A DNA stretch of 64,000 nt from NCBI GenBank assembly GCA_947627855.1, contig CANQXR010000005.1:32856-96855 (forward strand), read 5' to 3'. The translations under genes and the position numbers were made by a program. The notes beneath the pieces are model-generated. The model did no database searches, was not told the origin of the DNA, and worked only from the letters and a program-made list of their open reading frames with translations. Below, one piece after another: positions 45,199 through 53,542 of this stretch; position 1 is the first letter of the stretch; each line of letters starts with the position of its first letter. The DNA is from an uncultured Clostridia bacterium (GTDB lineage Bacteria; Bacillota; Clostridia; Lachnospirales; CAG-274).

Positions 45199-46587
45199 GT
45201 GGAACCAAAGGAACGGATTTCAGAAAAAATCAGGCTCGCAGAGGATAAGCTGCCCCTTATAAACAGGGACAGCTTCCGACAGGGCTTTCACCTGATGCCC
45301 CCTGTGGGCTGGCTGAACGACCCCAACGGACTGTGCCAATGTCAGGGAGAGTACAATGTTTTTTTCCAATACTCCCCTCACGACCCAAACGGCGGCAGGA
45401 AATACTGGGGGCATTACAAAAGCAGTGACCTTATCAGATGGAAATATATGGGCACTCCCCTTGTGACCGATACGGTATGGGACGCAGACGGAGTTTATTC
45501 AGGCTCCGGTCTTGCCGAGGGGGATATGGTGCATATTTTCTATACGGGAAACGTAAAGCTTACAGATGGGGACTACGACTACATAACTGCAGGCAGACAG
45601 ACCAATGTGGTATATTCAAATGACAGGGGCTTTGAAAAAAAGCTGCTCATAGGCTGGGACGAATATCCCGATGGCTATACCTGTCATATAAGGGACCCAA
45701 AGGTATGGAAAGAAAACGGTAAATATTATATGGTTCTGGGGGCAAGACGCCTTGACGATAAGGGGGCTGTTCTTCTCTATGAAAGCGAAAGACCCGACGG
45801 CGACTGGAAATTTTTGAAGGAAATAACCACCCGTGAAAAATTCGGCTATATGTGGGAATGCCCCGATGTATTTGTTCTCGGAGGAAAAACACTGCTCTCC
45901 GTATCTCCCCAAGGGGTAAGGAATGAGGAGTACAGACTTCAGAACATATATCAGAGCGGATATTTCCTGTCTGACAAGGGTATTTTTGAGGATTTTATAC
46001 CCGAAGGCTTTGAGGAATGGGACTATGGCTTTGACTTTTATGCCCCTCAGACCTTTGAGGACGAAAAGGGAAGAAGAATACTCATAGGCTGGGTAGGTAT
46101 GCCCGATGCCGACTACACAAACCCCACAGCAGAAAAGGGCTGGCAGAACTGTTTAAGCGTTCCCCGTGTCCTTGAATATAAAAACGGAAGAATATATCAA
46201 AGTCCTGCGGCGGAGCTTGAAGCCCTCAGACTTGAGGAAAGAGAAATAAAGGCAGGCGAGGTTTTTTCGGCAGAAAAGGCTGACATTATAATAACGGATA
46301 TAGATGGGGATTTTTCCGCCAATATAAGAGAGGCTGTGGATATAACCTGCAAAGACGGCATATTTGAAATAAAGCTTGACAGCTTTGGCAGAACCTCCCG
46401 AAAGCTGAGGCTCAGGGAGCTGAGAAGTCTGCGGCTGCTCTGCGACAGCTCCGTTATTGAAATATACATAAATGATGGAGAGTATGTTATGACATCTATG
46501 TTTTACACACAGAGCAGAAAATCACGCATAGGCTCAGGACGCATCAGGCTTTTTGAAATGAAGAATATGGAGGTTTGTTACCGATGA
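45199..46587 (+). CDS. scrB: Sucrose-6-phosphate hydrolase (GH32)
   Basis: The 462-residue cytoplasmic enzyme splits sucrose-6-phosphate into glucose-6-phosphate and fructose. The GH32 catalytic triad is complete: D41 in WLNDPNG, D166 in HIRDPK and E220 in WECPD. The five-bladed propeller (about 25-340) is followed by the C-terminal beta-sandwich. There is no signal peptide, in line with intracellular action on the phosphorylated product of the EII. Its stop overlaps the fructokinase start (ATGA). Confidence 0.95.
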   Translation: MEPKERISEKIRLAEDKLPLINRDSFRQGFHLMPPVGWLNDPNGLCQCQGEYNVFFQYSPHDPNGGRKYWGHYKSSDLIRWKYMGTPLVTDTVWDADGVYSGSGLAEGDMVHIFYTGNVKLTDGDYDYITAGRQTNVVYSNDRGFEKKLLIGWDEYPDGYTCHIRDPKVWKENGKYYMVLGARRLDDKGAVLLYESERPDGDWKFLKEITTREKFGYMWECPDVFVLGGKTLLSVSPQGVRNEEYRLQNIYQSGYFLSDKGIFEDFIPEGFEEWDYGFDFYAPQTFEDEKGRRILIGWVGMPDADYTNPTAEKGWQNCLSVPRVLEYKNGRIYQSPAAELEALRLEEREIKAGEVFSAEKADIIITDIDGDFSANIREAVDITCKDGIFEIKLDSFGRTSRKLRLRELRSLRLLCDSSVIEIYINDGEYVMTSMFYTQSRKSRIGSGRIRLFEMKNMEVCYR

Positions 46588-47540
46588 AAAAGCTTATAGC
46601 CATAGGAGAAGCCCTTATTGACTTCATACCCTGTGAAAGCAATAAAAGCATAAAGGAAATTTCCGCCTTTTCCCCCAATGTGGGCGGCGCTCCTGCCAAT
46701 GTATGCGGAGCATTTTCAAAGCTTGGGGGCAGCTCAGGGCTTATAACACAGCTTGGAGCCGACCCCTTCGGGGACAAGATAGTCGAAGAGCTTGAAGGAT
46801 ATAATATAGACTGCTCCCACATACTCCGCACGGATAAGGCAAACACGAGCCTTGCCTTTGTGGCTCTTAAAAGTGACGGAAACAGGGAATTTTCATTTTA
46901 CAGAAATCCCGGCGCCGATATGCTCCTTTCTCCGGAGGACATAAAGGAGGATTGGTTTGGCGAGGGAGATATGCTCCATTTCTGCTCCGTTTCTCTCGGT
47001 GATTTCCCTATGAGGGAGGCTCACAGAAAGGCAATAGATTTTTCTCTTGAAAAAAATATGCTCATAAGCTTTGACCCGAACCTGAGATTCAACCTCTGGA
47101 ACGACAGAAACGCCCTTAAAAAAACCGTCCTTGAATTTATGCCCATGGCGCATATTGTAAAAATTTCCGATGAGGAGATAGAGTTTATAACAGGTGAAAA
47201 AACTCCCGAAAGGGCAAAGGATATTATATTCAGAGGAAACACCGAAATACTGATATATACAAAGGGAGCAGAGGGAGCGGAGCTTTGGCGCAAAAATGAC
47301 TCAACTTCAGTATCCCCTGTCACCGTAAAGGCGATTGACACAACAGGTGCCGGAGATGGCTTTATAGGGGCTTTTCTCTATAAGGCGGCCGAAGCCGGAC
47401 TTAATGTCGGTAATATCTCTTATATTTCCATAGATATTCTGGAAAAGGCTTTGGATTTTGCAAACCGCTTCTGTGCGGCAAGCGTAACCAAACAGGGGGC
47501 AATAGCCTCCTACCCAAATGAAGTTAAAAATATATTTTAA
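46584..47540 (+). CDS. scrK: Fructokinase (PfkB family)
   Basis: The 318-residue sugar kinase phosphorylates the fructose released by ScrB. It has the N-terminal glycine-rich ribokinase pattern (IGEALIDFIP, NVGGAPANVCGAFSKLGG) and the PfkB signature with catalytic aspartate DTTGAGDGFIGAF. ATG 46584 is taken as start because it overlaps the scrB stop as ATGA and begins the conserved fold at once. It is the third gene of the sucrose operon. Confidence 0.94.
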   Translation: MKKLIAIGEALIDFIPCESNKSIKEISAFSPNVGGAPANVCGAFSKLGGSSGLITQLGADPFGDKIVEELEGYNIDCSHILRTDKANTSLAFVALKSDGNREFSFYRNPGADMLLSPEDIKEDWFGEGDMLHFCSVSLGDFPMREAHRKAIDFSLEKNMLISFDPNLRFNLWNDRNALKKTVLEFMPMAHIVKISDEEIEFITGEKTPERAKDIIFRGNTEILIYTKGAEGAELWRKNDSTSVSPVTVKAIDTTGAGDGFIGAFLYKAAEAGLNVGNISYISIDILEKALDFANRFCAASVTKQGAIASYPNEVKNIF

Positions 47541-47557
47541 AGAAAGGAAGTACAACA

Positions 47558-47815
47558 ATGAAAACATTCAACTACACAATCACAGACCCCATCGGCATTC
47601 ACGCAAGACCTGCGGGACTTCTTGCAAAGGCTGCAAAGGCAAGCGGCAGCAAGGTAACAATATCGGCAAACGGCAAAAGCGCAGATGCGTCAAAGCTTAT
47701 TCTCCTTATGGGACTTGGCATAAAGTGCGGTACAGAGGTGACTGTAAGCGTTGAGGGCGGCGATGAAGCAAAGTCAGCAGCCGATATGGAGAAGTTTTTC
47801 AAAGACAATCTTTGA
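47558..47815 (+). CDS. ptsH: HPr phosphocarrier protein lacking Ser46
   Basis: The 85-residue protein has phospho-histidine H15 in GIHARPAG, so it can relay phosphate from EI to the EII. The segment that normally holds the regulatory serine 46 reads DASKLILLMGLG. Numbered exactly as in Bacillus HPr (H15, M51, L53 and G54 all coincide), residue 46 is lysine and a serine sits at 45. If HPr kinase cannot use S45, this copy would not act as CcpA co-repressor. Its place in the sucrose operon, 18 bp after scrK, suggests a dedicated carrier. Confidence 0.93.
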   Translation: MKTFNYTITDPIGIHARPAGLLAKAAKASGSKVTISANGKSADASKLILLMGLGIKCGTEVTVSVEGGDEAKSAADMEKFFKDNL

Positions 47816-47833
47816 TAAAGAGGAGGGCTTTTT

Positions 47834-49456
47834 ATGGTGGAATATAAGGGCAAGACAATAGCAAAGGGCGTGGCAGTAGGCAGAATTTTCTTCTATTCAA
47901 AGGAAAAGGGACAGGTCAGAAGACGTTCCGTAAACGATATATCGGCAGAAAAGCAGAGATTTGAATCGGCAAAGAGCGAGGCTCTCAGACAGCTTGGGGA
48001 AATATATGAAAAGGCCCTTAAAGAGGTAGGCGAAGAAAACGCAGCCATATTTGAGGTTCATCAGATGTTTCTTGAAGGCGATGAATTTAACGAATCCGTA
48101 ATAAGCATTATAGAAACGGAAAAGGTGAATGCGGAATATGCAGTGGCTAAAACAGGAGATAATCTGGCGGATATGTTCGCCTCAATGGACGACGACTACT
48201 TCAAGGCAAGAGCCGCCGATATGAAGGATATATCCGAAAGAGTAATAAATGCTCTTACAGGCAGCGAAAGCACGAACGCCCCCACAGAGCCTGTTATTCT
48301 GATAGCGGAGGATTTAGCGCCCAGCGAAACGGTTCAGATGGATAAGGCAAATCTCCTCTCCTTTGTGACAAGGCTTGGCTCTTCAAATTCCCACACGGCT
48401 ATTCTTGCCAGAAATATGGACATTCCGGCTATTATAGGAATTGACATAGATAAGGCATGGCACGGAAAACAGGCGATTGTTGACGGAAACAAAGGTCTGC
48501 TTATTACAGACCCCGACCCCGACACCTTGGCAGACTACGAAATAAAGCTCAAAAAGCAAGCGGAGGAAAAGGAGCTTCTCAAAGCCCTTAAGGGCAAGGA
48601 GGACGTGACCCTTGACGGAAAGCATATAAAGCTCTATGCCAATATAGGCGGAGTGGGTGACGTTGCCGATGTTCTTAAAAATGACGCAAAGGGAATAGGT
48701 CTTTTCAGGAGTGAATTTCTCTATCTTGAATCGGAGGACTTCCCCACCGAGGAGCAGCAGTTTGAAGCCTACAAAAAGGTAGCTCAGCTTATGGCGGGCA
48801 AAAAGGTAATTATAAGAACCCTCGACATAGGCGCCGACAAGCAGGTGGACTATTTCGGGCTTGAAAAGGAGGACAATCCTGCCCTCGGATACAGAGCCAT
48901 AAGAATTTGCCTTGACCGCCCCGAAATCTTCAGAACTCAGCTCAGGGCGCTTTTAAGGGCAAGCGCATTCGGAAACATAGCCATTATGTACCCCATGATA
49001 ATTTCAGAAGCTGAAGTAATAAAAATAAAGGAAATTTCAGCCTCCGTAAAGGAAGAGCTTAAGTCGGAAAAAATCCCCTTCAACGAAAGCATAGAGGAAG
49101 GCATAATGATAGAAACACCTGCGGCGGCAATAATAAGCGATAAGTTGGCAAGGCTTGTGGACTTCTTCTCCATAGGCACAAACGACCTTACGCAGTACAC
49201 CCTTGCCGTCGACAGGCAGAATGCAAAGCTTGAAGCCATAGCCGACACCCACCACGAGGCAGTCCTCCGCCTTATAGAGCTTGTGTGCAAAAACGCCCAC
49301 GCAGCAGGTATATGGGCAGGGATCTGCGGCGAGTTAGGCTCAGACACATCTCTTACACAGCGCTTTATGGAAATGGGAGTAGATGAGCTTTCAGTTTCAG
49401 CCTCCCGAATTCTTCCCGTAAGACAAAAAATAAGAAGCTCAAAGACAAAGCCCTGA
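47834..49456 (+). CDS. ptsI: PTS enzyme I
   Basis: The 540-residue enzyme autophosphorylates from PEP and passes phosphate to HPr. Phospho-histidine H187 lies in GSSNSHTAILARNMDIPA. The PEP-binding barrel (about 255-540) contains GIGLFRSEFLYL, GYRAIRICL, IMIETPAA, the FFSIGTNDLTQY signature and the active cysteine in GICGELGSD. The length is slightly under the usual 570 or so because the C-terminal tail is short. It ends the scrA-scrB-scrK-ptsH-ptsI operon with a strong terminator. Confidence 0.97.
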   Translation: MVEYKGKTIAKGVAVGRIFFYSKEKGQVRRRSVNDISAEKQRFESAKSEALRQLGEIYEKALKEVGEENAAIFEVHQMFLEGDEFNESVISIIETEKVNAEYAVAKTGDNLADMFASMDDDYFKARAADMKDISERVINALTGSESTNAPTEPVILIAEDLAPSETVQMDKANLLSFVTRLGSSNSHTAILARNMDIPAIIGIDIDKAWHGKQAIVDGNKGLLITDPDPDTLADYEIKLKKQAEEKELLKALKGKEDVTLDGKHIKLYANIGGVGDVADVLKNDAKGIGLFRSEFLYLESEDFPTEEQQFEAYKKVAQLMAGKKVIIRTLDIGADKQVDYFGLEKEDNPALGYRAIRICLDRPEIFRTQLRALLRASAFGNIAIMYPMIISEAEVIKIKEISASVKEELKSEKIPFNESIEEGIMIETPAAAIISDKLARLVDFFSIGTNDLTQYTLAVDRQNAKLEAIADTHHEAVLRLIELVCKNAHAAGIWAGICGELGSDTSLTQRFMEMGVDELSVSASRILPVRQKIRSSKTKP

Positions 49457-49461
49457 ATTTA

Positions 49462-49502
49462 AACCGTCCTTTCCCCCTATACTGCGGAAAGGGCGGTTTT
49501 TT
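49462..49502 (+). terminator. Terminator of the sucrose operon
   Basis: AACCGTCCTTTCC (49462-49474) pairs with GGAAAGGGCGGTT (49486-49498) with one G-U pair, followed by a T run to 49502. Confidence 0.9.
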
Positions 49503-49515
49503 CGCAGCCTGATAA

Positions 49516-49644
49516 TCATGACACTACGGGCAGAACCAAAGGGATAAAAGGACTGCATAAGCTGAAGGCAGCGCTGTACTCAGCATTAAAAATAACAGCA
49601 GCGCTTGCAATCCTCTGATGTATATGATAAACTGAATATGTCAT
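49516..49644 (-). CDS. Possible small ORF (42 aa)
   Basis: On the minus strand an AAAGGAGG site near 49656-49663 precedes ATG 49644 by 11 bases, and the frame runs 42 codons to TGA 49516. The product (starting MTYSVYHIHQRIASAAVIF) is mildly hydrophobic and resembles nothing I know. It is the only candidate gene between the scr terminator and the NlpC/P60 gene; it could equally be chance. Confidence 0.25.
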   Translation of the reverse strand: MTYSVYHIHQRIASAAVIFNAEYSAAFSLCSPFIPLVLPVVS

Positions 49645-49771
49645 AATTCTTTAAGCCTCCTTTGCTTTTTATTGCAGCGCCGACCGCAGTTATGTTTAAG
49701 CATTGAAGGCTTACTTTATACATATATCACCTGAAATTTTATCGGTTTTATATTAAAAAAGAGGAATCCCA

Positions 49772-51148
49772 ATGAAGCTGAAAGCATTTTTTGCCGTTCT
49801 TGCGGCGGCGATGATTATTCCCTCAACCTTATATGCAGAAGAAAGCACCTTTAACAACTCAGACAAAACCTCCAAAGCGCCAAACGTCACCTCTGAAATG
49901 TGCAGTCCGTCCTTCTGGCAGCTAAAGGAGAGCTGTTCCGATGAAGTCATTATGACAGAAGATGAAATTGCCGGGTTCAACCGCAAAAACATAGAGGCCG
50001 AAGGAACCTGTATGTACAATCTGTCTGAATATAACGGTACATATGACGGCAAACACCTCGCAGGACTTTACGCCAATTTCAAATCGCCGGAGGGCTTGTT
50101 TTTAAACGGTGAGCCTGTTCCCGAAAGCTATTACGAGGGAATACGCAAAAACATAAGAAATGCTCACGTCACAAGCAGTATGCCCTATAAATTCGGCTTT
50201 GCCGTAAACAGAACGATCATGAAGGCATATCCTTATGAGGATTTTCTTTCCGACGATCCCACCGACCCCGAATGGGACGAGCTTACTTCAACAGGCATAC
50301 TTGTAAACGAACCCCTCGTTATACTGTTTGCCACAGCCGATGAAAAATTCACCCTCGTATACAGTCAGTCCTACTCAGGCTGGGCACCTACGGAGGATAT
50401 TGCCGTTTGCGAAAGCAAGGAGGAATGGGAAAGCTTTTTAAATCCCTCCGAATTTCTGGTTGTAACAGGTGAAAAAGTATATCTTGAGCCGAGCGCAGAT
50501 GAGGACCTTGACGAAAAGCTGCTCACTATGGGAACCGTTCTTCCCCTTAGCAATGATTATGCGGAAAATGTGACATTCCGCATACCTTGGAACAACTATG
50601 TCGTAAAAATGCCTGCCCGTGATAAAAACGGCAAATTCCATATGAAGGACGCCCTTATTCCGGCAAACAGAGATGTAAATGTGGGATATCTGCCCTATAC
50701 ATCGGCAAATGTGCTGTCACAGGCATTCAAATCTCTTGGGGATCGCTATGGCTGGGGCGGAATGATGAATTCCCAGGACTGCTCCGCATTTGCAAGGGAG
50801 GTCTATCGCTGCTTTGGCTTTGAGCTTGCAAGGGATACGTCAATGCAGGCTAAAATGCCGACAAATGTTATCGATACCTCAGATATGACAGAGGACGAGA
50901 AAAAAACCGTCCTCGATTCAATTCCCGCAGGTACAATACTTATAATTCCCGGACACGAAATGATCTATCTGGGAAAGGAAGCCGGTCTGTATTACGTTAT
51001 AAACGATTCAGGCACATACAGACCCACCTCAGACCCCAAGGACGCCATAAGGTCAAGAGGAATAATAATAAACGATATGTCCAATGTCTTTATAAGCAAC
51101 GGAAAATCATGGCTTCAAAGCCTGAATTATGTAGTCGTTATAAACTAA
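49772..51148 (+). CDS. Secreted NlpC/P60 cell-wall hydrolase with SH3-type domains
   Basis: The 458-residue protein starts with a signal peptide (about 1-22). A central part (about 60-310) of SH3b1/SH3b2 character contains a GWAPTEDIAV segment, typical of bacterial SH3. The NlpC/P60 peptidase domain (about 315-455) has catalytic C337 in SQDCSAFAREVYRCFG and H395 in GHEMIYLG. The architecture is that of enzymes cutting gamma-D-Glu-DAP or nearby bonds in peptidoglycan stem peptides. Its 3' end and spacer are duplicated in tandem (50961-51200 and 51201-51440), so the intact gene is followed by a broken copy of its own tail. Confidence 0.9.
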   Translation: MKLKAFFAVLAAAMIIPSTLYAEESTFNNSDKTSKAPNVTSEMCSPSFWQLKESCSDEVIMTEDEIAGFNRKNIEAEGTCMYNLSEYNGTYDGKHLAGLYANFKSPEGLFLNGEPVPESYYEGIRKNIRNAHVTSSMPYKFGFAVNRTIMKAYPYEDFLSDDPTDPEWDELTSTGILVNEPLVILFATADEKFTLVYSQSYSGWAPTEDIAVCESKEEWESFLNPSEFLVVTGEKVYLEPSADEDLDEKLLTMGTVLPLSNDYAENVTFRIPWNNYVVKMPARDKNGKFHMKDALIPANRDVNVGYLPYTSANVLSQAFKSLGDRYGWGGMMNSQDCSAFAREVYRCFGFELARDTSMQAKMPTNVIDTSDMTEDEKKTVLDSIPAGTILIIPGHEMIYLGKEAGLYYVINDSGTYRPTSDPKDAIRSRGIIINDMSNVFISNGKSWLQSLNYVVVIN

Positions 51149-51200
51149 AGCTAAACAATTAAAAATAGCCGCTGTCCCCTTCCGTCAGTAATCAAAAAAC
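50961..51200 (+). repeat. 240-bp tandem duplication, copy 1 (3' end of the NlpC/P60 gene)
   Basis: The unit runs from codon 397 or so of the peptidase gene, through its stop and the first half of its terminator, to CTGA near 51204. It is repeated immediately at 51201-51440 with roughly 95% identity; the offset falls from 240 to 238 because of two one-base deletions in copy 2. Confidence 0.88.
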
Positions 51201-51440
51201 TGACTTATCTCGGAAAGGAAGATGACCATATTACGTTATAAACGATTCGGCACATACAGACCCACCTCAGACCCCAAGGACGCCATAAGGTCAAGAGGAA
51301 TAATAATAAACGATATGTCCAATGTCTATATAAGCAACGGAAAATCATGGCTTCAAAGCCTGAATTATGTCGTCGTTATAAAGTAAAGCTAAACAATTAA
51401 AAATAGCAGCTGTCCCCTTCCGTCAGTAATCAAAAAACTG
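51201..51440 (+). pseudogene. Duplicated 3' tail of the NlpC/P60 gene (copy 2)
   Basis: This is the second copy of the last roughly 60 codons. One base is missing in the GATTCAGGC equivalent, which shifts the frame, and there is no start, so it cannot be translated as part of a protein. Copy 2 carries the complete terminator at its end; in copy 1 the outer arm of that hairpin is displaced by the duplication. Confidence 0.85.
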
Positions 51441-51460
51441 ATTCAAGGGGATAATTTTTT
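51413..51460 (+). terminator. Terminator after the duplicated NlpC/P60 tail
   Basis: TCCCCTT (51413-51419) pairs with AAGGGGA (51445-51451), with an inner TCAGT/ACTGA stem. Six T follow at 51455-51460. Confidence 0.75.
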
Positions 51461-51638
51461 GCCTAAATGGAATTGTCGCCGACTGTAAAACTTTTCATGA
51501 AAAACATCGGAAATCCTGCAATACTAGCACAGGACGACATAACGGTGATTAAAAACAAAAACCCGTCTGTACAATAAACCCCTCCTCAGACAGTGCAGGC
51601 ATAAAATGTGCATCAGTGAATTTGTGTTATTTATCTAA
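51461..51638 (+). other. Gap with one short open frame of doubtful status
   Basis: The only frame of note is a 36-codon stretch (ATG 51467 to TAA 51577) without a ribosome site; it resembles no family I know. The stretch to 51805 otherwise holds only the promoter of the SLATT gene and marks the change to clearly more AT-rich sequence. Confidence 0.4.
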
Positions 51639-51666
51639 TTGACAATTTTATATTTATAATTATAAT
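51639..51666 (+). promoter_or_regulatory. Promoter of the SLATT gene
   Basis: TTGACA (51639-51644) and TATAAT (51661-51666) are 16 bp apart in very AT-rich DNA, about 140 bp before the ATG. Confidence 0.6.
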
Positions 51667-51805
51667 AGCCTTTGCACAAAAGCGTATTTAATAATATTTT
51701 AAGCAAGTATTTGTAGATAGAATAAATATATTTATATTGCATTTTAATTTTACAAGAGTTATAATATATATCGACAAATGAGTATATATAGAAAGGAGAA
51801 ATAAC

Positions 51806-52348
51806 ATGTTTTTTTCAAAGATAGCAGAAAAGGAAATAGAAAACAATGCTTTTTTATTTGATGAAATAGATGACGAGTATGTGAAAAAGAGGATAAAAGA
51901 TAATTTTGACTGGTATGTAAGAAAAGCTGTATCCAGCAAATATCTGTATTATTTTTTTTCTGTTTTGTCTAATTTGTTTCCCATTTTATCAACCATAGCT
52001 GCTTTGTCTGCATCAGATGGAAGTAAAATTGTTGTTATGATAATAGCGCCCATGACCTCAATGGTAACATATATCATATCCCTTATGGGGTTCTCCCAAA
52101 AATGGACTATATATCGTGATCAAGCCGAACAGATAAAACGAATAACGGCAGCTTATACCACAAAAAAGAAATGTATTACTTCAGACAATTGTGAAGATTC
52201 AGAAAAAAACAAGCTTATTACCATGCTTGAAATAGAATTATCCAACGAATTTGAAGAGGGCAATTTTCAGACACACAAAAAATGGCTGGATATTAATAAC
52301 AAAGAAAAGGAAGAAGGTCGGAAAACCGAAAAGGAGGAAGCATTATGA
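51806..52348 (+). CDS. SLATT-domain two-helix membrane protein, probable RADAR accessory (RdrD-like)
   Basis: The 180-residue protein has a charged N-terminal helix, two membrane helices (about 47-67 and 75-95), and a C-terminal cytoplasmic helix starting with KWTIYRDQAEQIKRI, the pattern of SLATT/DUF4231 proteins. SLATT proteins are predicted pore-forming effectors of nucleotide or defence systems, and SLATT genes are known companions of RADAR loci (there named rdrD). An AAAGGAG site lies before the ATG. About 1.2 kb of decayed sequence separates it from the TPR, rdrA and rdrB genes, so whether it still works with them is inference. Confidence 0.75.
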   Translation: MFFSKIAEKEIENNAFLFDEIDDEYVKKRIKDNFDWYVRKAVSSKYLYYFFSVLSNLFPILSTIAALSASDGSKIVVMIIAPMTSMVTYIISLMGFSQKWTIYRDQAEQIKRITAAYTTKKKCITSDNCEDSEKNKLITMLEIELSNEFEEGNFQTHKKWLDINNKEKEEGRKTEKEEAL

Positions 52349-52740
52349 GGAGATTCGCAAGCAATACACCGCGGACTATTTAAAAACAGTTGAAATCCTA
52401 TACATACAATGACAAAGCGACTGACAGATATAATATATTGCGGCACACATGGAACCACAACTAAAGATAGCTTCGTCAGCTTCAGGAGTGGATCATGCCT
52501 TCTTAATACAGCCGCCATGATGAAACTCACGCTGTTTCCGTACTTCATAACATTGAAATGATTCCGGGGGATAAACAGATATGCCGACAGGAAAGAGTTT
52601 TATAAGCCATATAATTATCTTTGTGGCAGAGATTTTATCTATAAGCGCTAACGTGATGCATTTTAAGGATACAAAAATGATTATGAGAACGGAGATCGAG
52701 GTCTGGGAAGAAAACAATATAAACAAGTTTTTTAAAGCTG
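52349..52740. other. Decayed region between the SLATT gene and the giant-family remnant
   Basis: No intact gene is seen. A 50-codon plus-strand frame (ATG 52409 to TGA 52559-52561, containing DIIYCGTHGTTTKDSF) and a 79-codon hydrophobic plus-strand frame (52581-52820) lack ribosome sites and known motifs; they look like scraps of lost genes. Confidence 0.5.
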
Positions 52741-53057
52741 AATATTCTGCATATCTCCTTATCTGCCAATATCTTCTGCTCGTTTATTTCGTCCGGATCT
52801 TCAAGCAGTATTTCGTTTAGTGTGAAATCCTTTCCTGTTTTGGGATTTATCTTTGTATGCATATAGGAATAACAAAGGTTCCCGTGGCGACTGTCGGAGA
52901 CAAAACCACCAAGAGCATTACCAATTATCAGTCCGATAACTGTCGTATAATTTCCGGAACTAAGCCTTGATGTGTCTATGGACGTAAGCTGTTCTTTCGT
53001 CAGACCCGACAAATCTGTTTTGTTGTTTTTAAGCTCTATCCCTTCAAAAACGTCGGG
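52741..53057 (-). pseudogene. Remnant of a giant-family gene
   Basis: The minus-strand frame reads FEGIELKNNKTDLSGLTKEQ, then HGNLCYSYMHTKINPKTGKD, then FTLNEILLEDPDE and DKEICRIF. This matches in order and spacing the central block of giants A and C (A: PSLYMISKGYNWEDVFGDDP, then GKEFFEIM; C: FMSLYMMTQKDENGNNYTMD, then GRQFFETF). The frame is closed upstream by TGA and loses similarity below 52741, so only about 100 codons of a once large gene are left. Confidence 0.65.
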
Positions 53058-53430
53058 TCAGGTTCTGAAAACGGAGAGCTGAAAATCGTTGATATGATAT
53101 AATTGTATCATGGAAAACAGACTGCTGTTTGCATTAATATATAACAAATCTGTTTGCTGACATATTAATTTACAATTCTCAGATATATTAATAATGTAAA
53201 AATGTGAAGATATTGTCCAAATATAAATAAATATGTTGACAATGTATTAATTATGTTGTAAAATTTATTTTGAAATATATGAATATATTCTGTGCATAAT
53301 TAACAAGACAAAAACAATTGGCTTTGTTGAAGCTATACTTTTCTTATATTTCAGGTGTATATGAACTCATAACGCAATTGATATATAATGGAAACAAGAT
53401 TGTAATCGGATTGTAACATAATTTATATGA
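53058..53430. other. AT-rich spacer without recognisable genes
   Basis: This stretch is almost entirely A and T with no frame or motif of note. It ends at the promoter of the TPR gene. Confidence 0.5.
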
Positions 53431-53435
53431 AATTA

Positions 53436-53444
53436 TGTTATAAT
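53436..53444 (+). promoter_or_regulatory. Extended -10 promoter of the TPR-rdrA-rdrB operon
   Basis: TGT followed by TATAAT (53436-53444) forms an extended -10 about 100 bp before ATG 53543. No strong -35 is present. Confidence 0.45.
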
Positions 53445-53542
53445 AAAGGCAGTATGCAGCGGAACTATATATTGGAATATTTTGGCGATTGCTGCATATA
53501 ATTATAATTAGGCATGCCAAAATATGTAAAGGAGATTGCGTT

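Noticed and set aside
51806..53542. SLATT gene plus neighbours as a CBASS-type nucleotide signalling system.
   Set aside because: No nucleotidyltransferase or SLOG gene is present; the adjacent rdrA/rdrB pair gives a better explanation.
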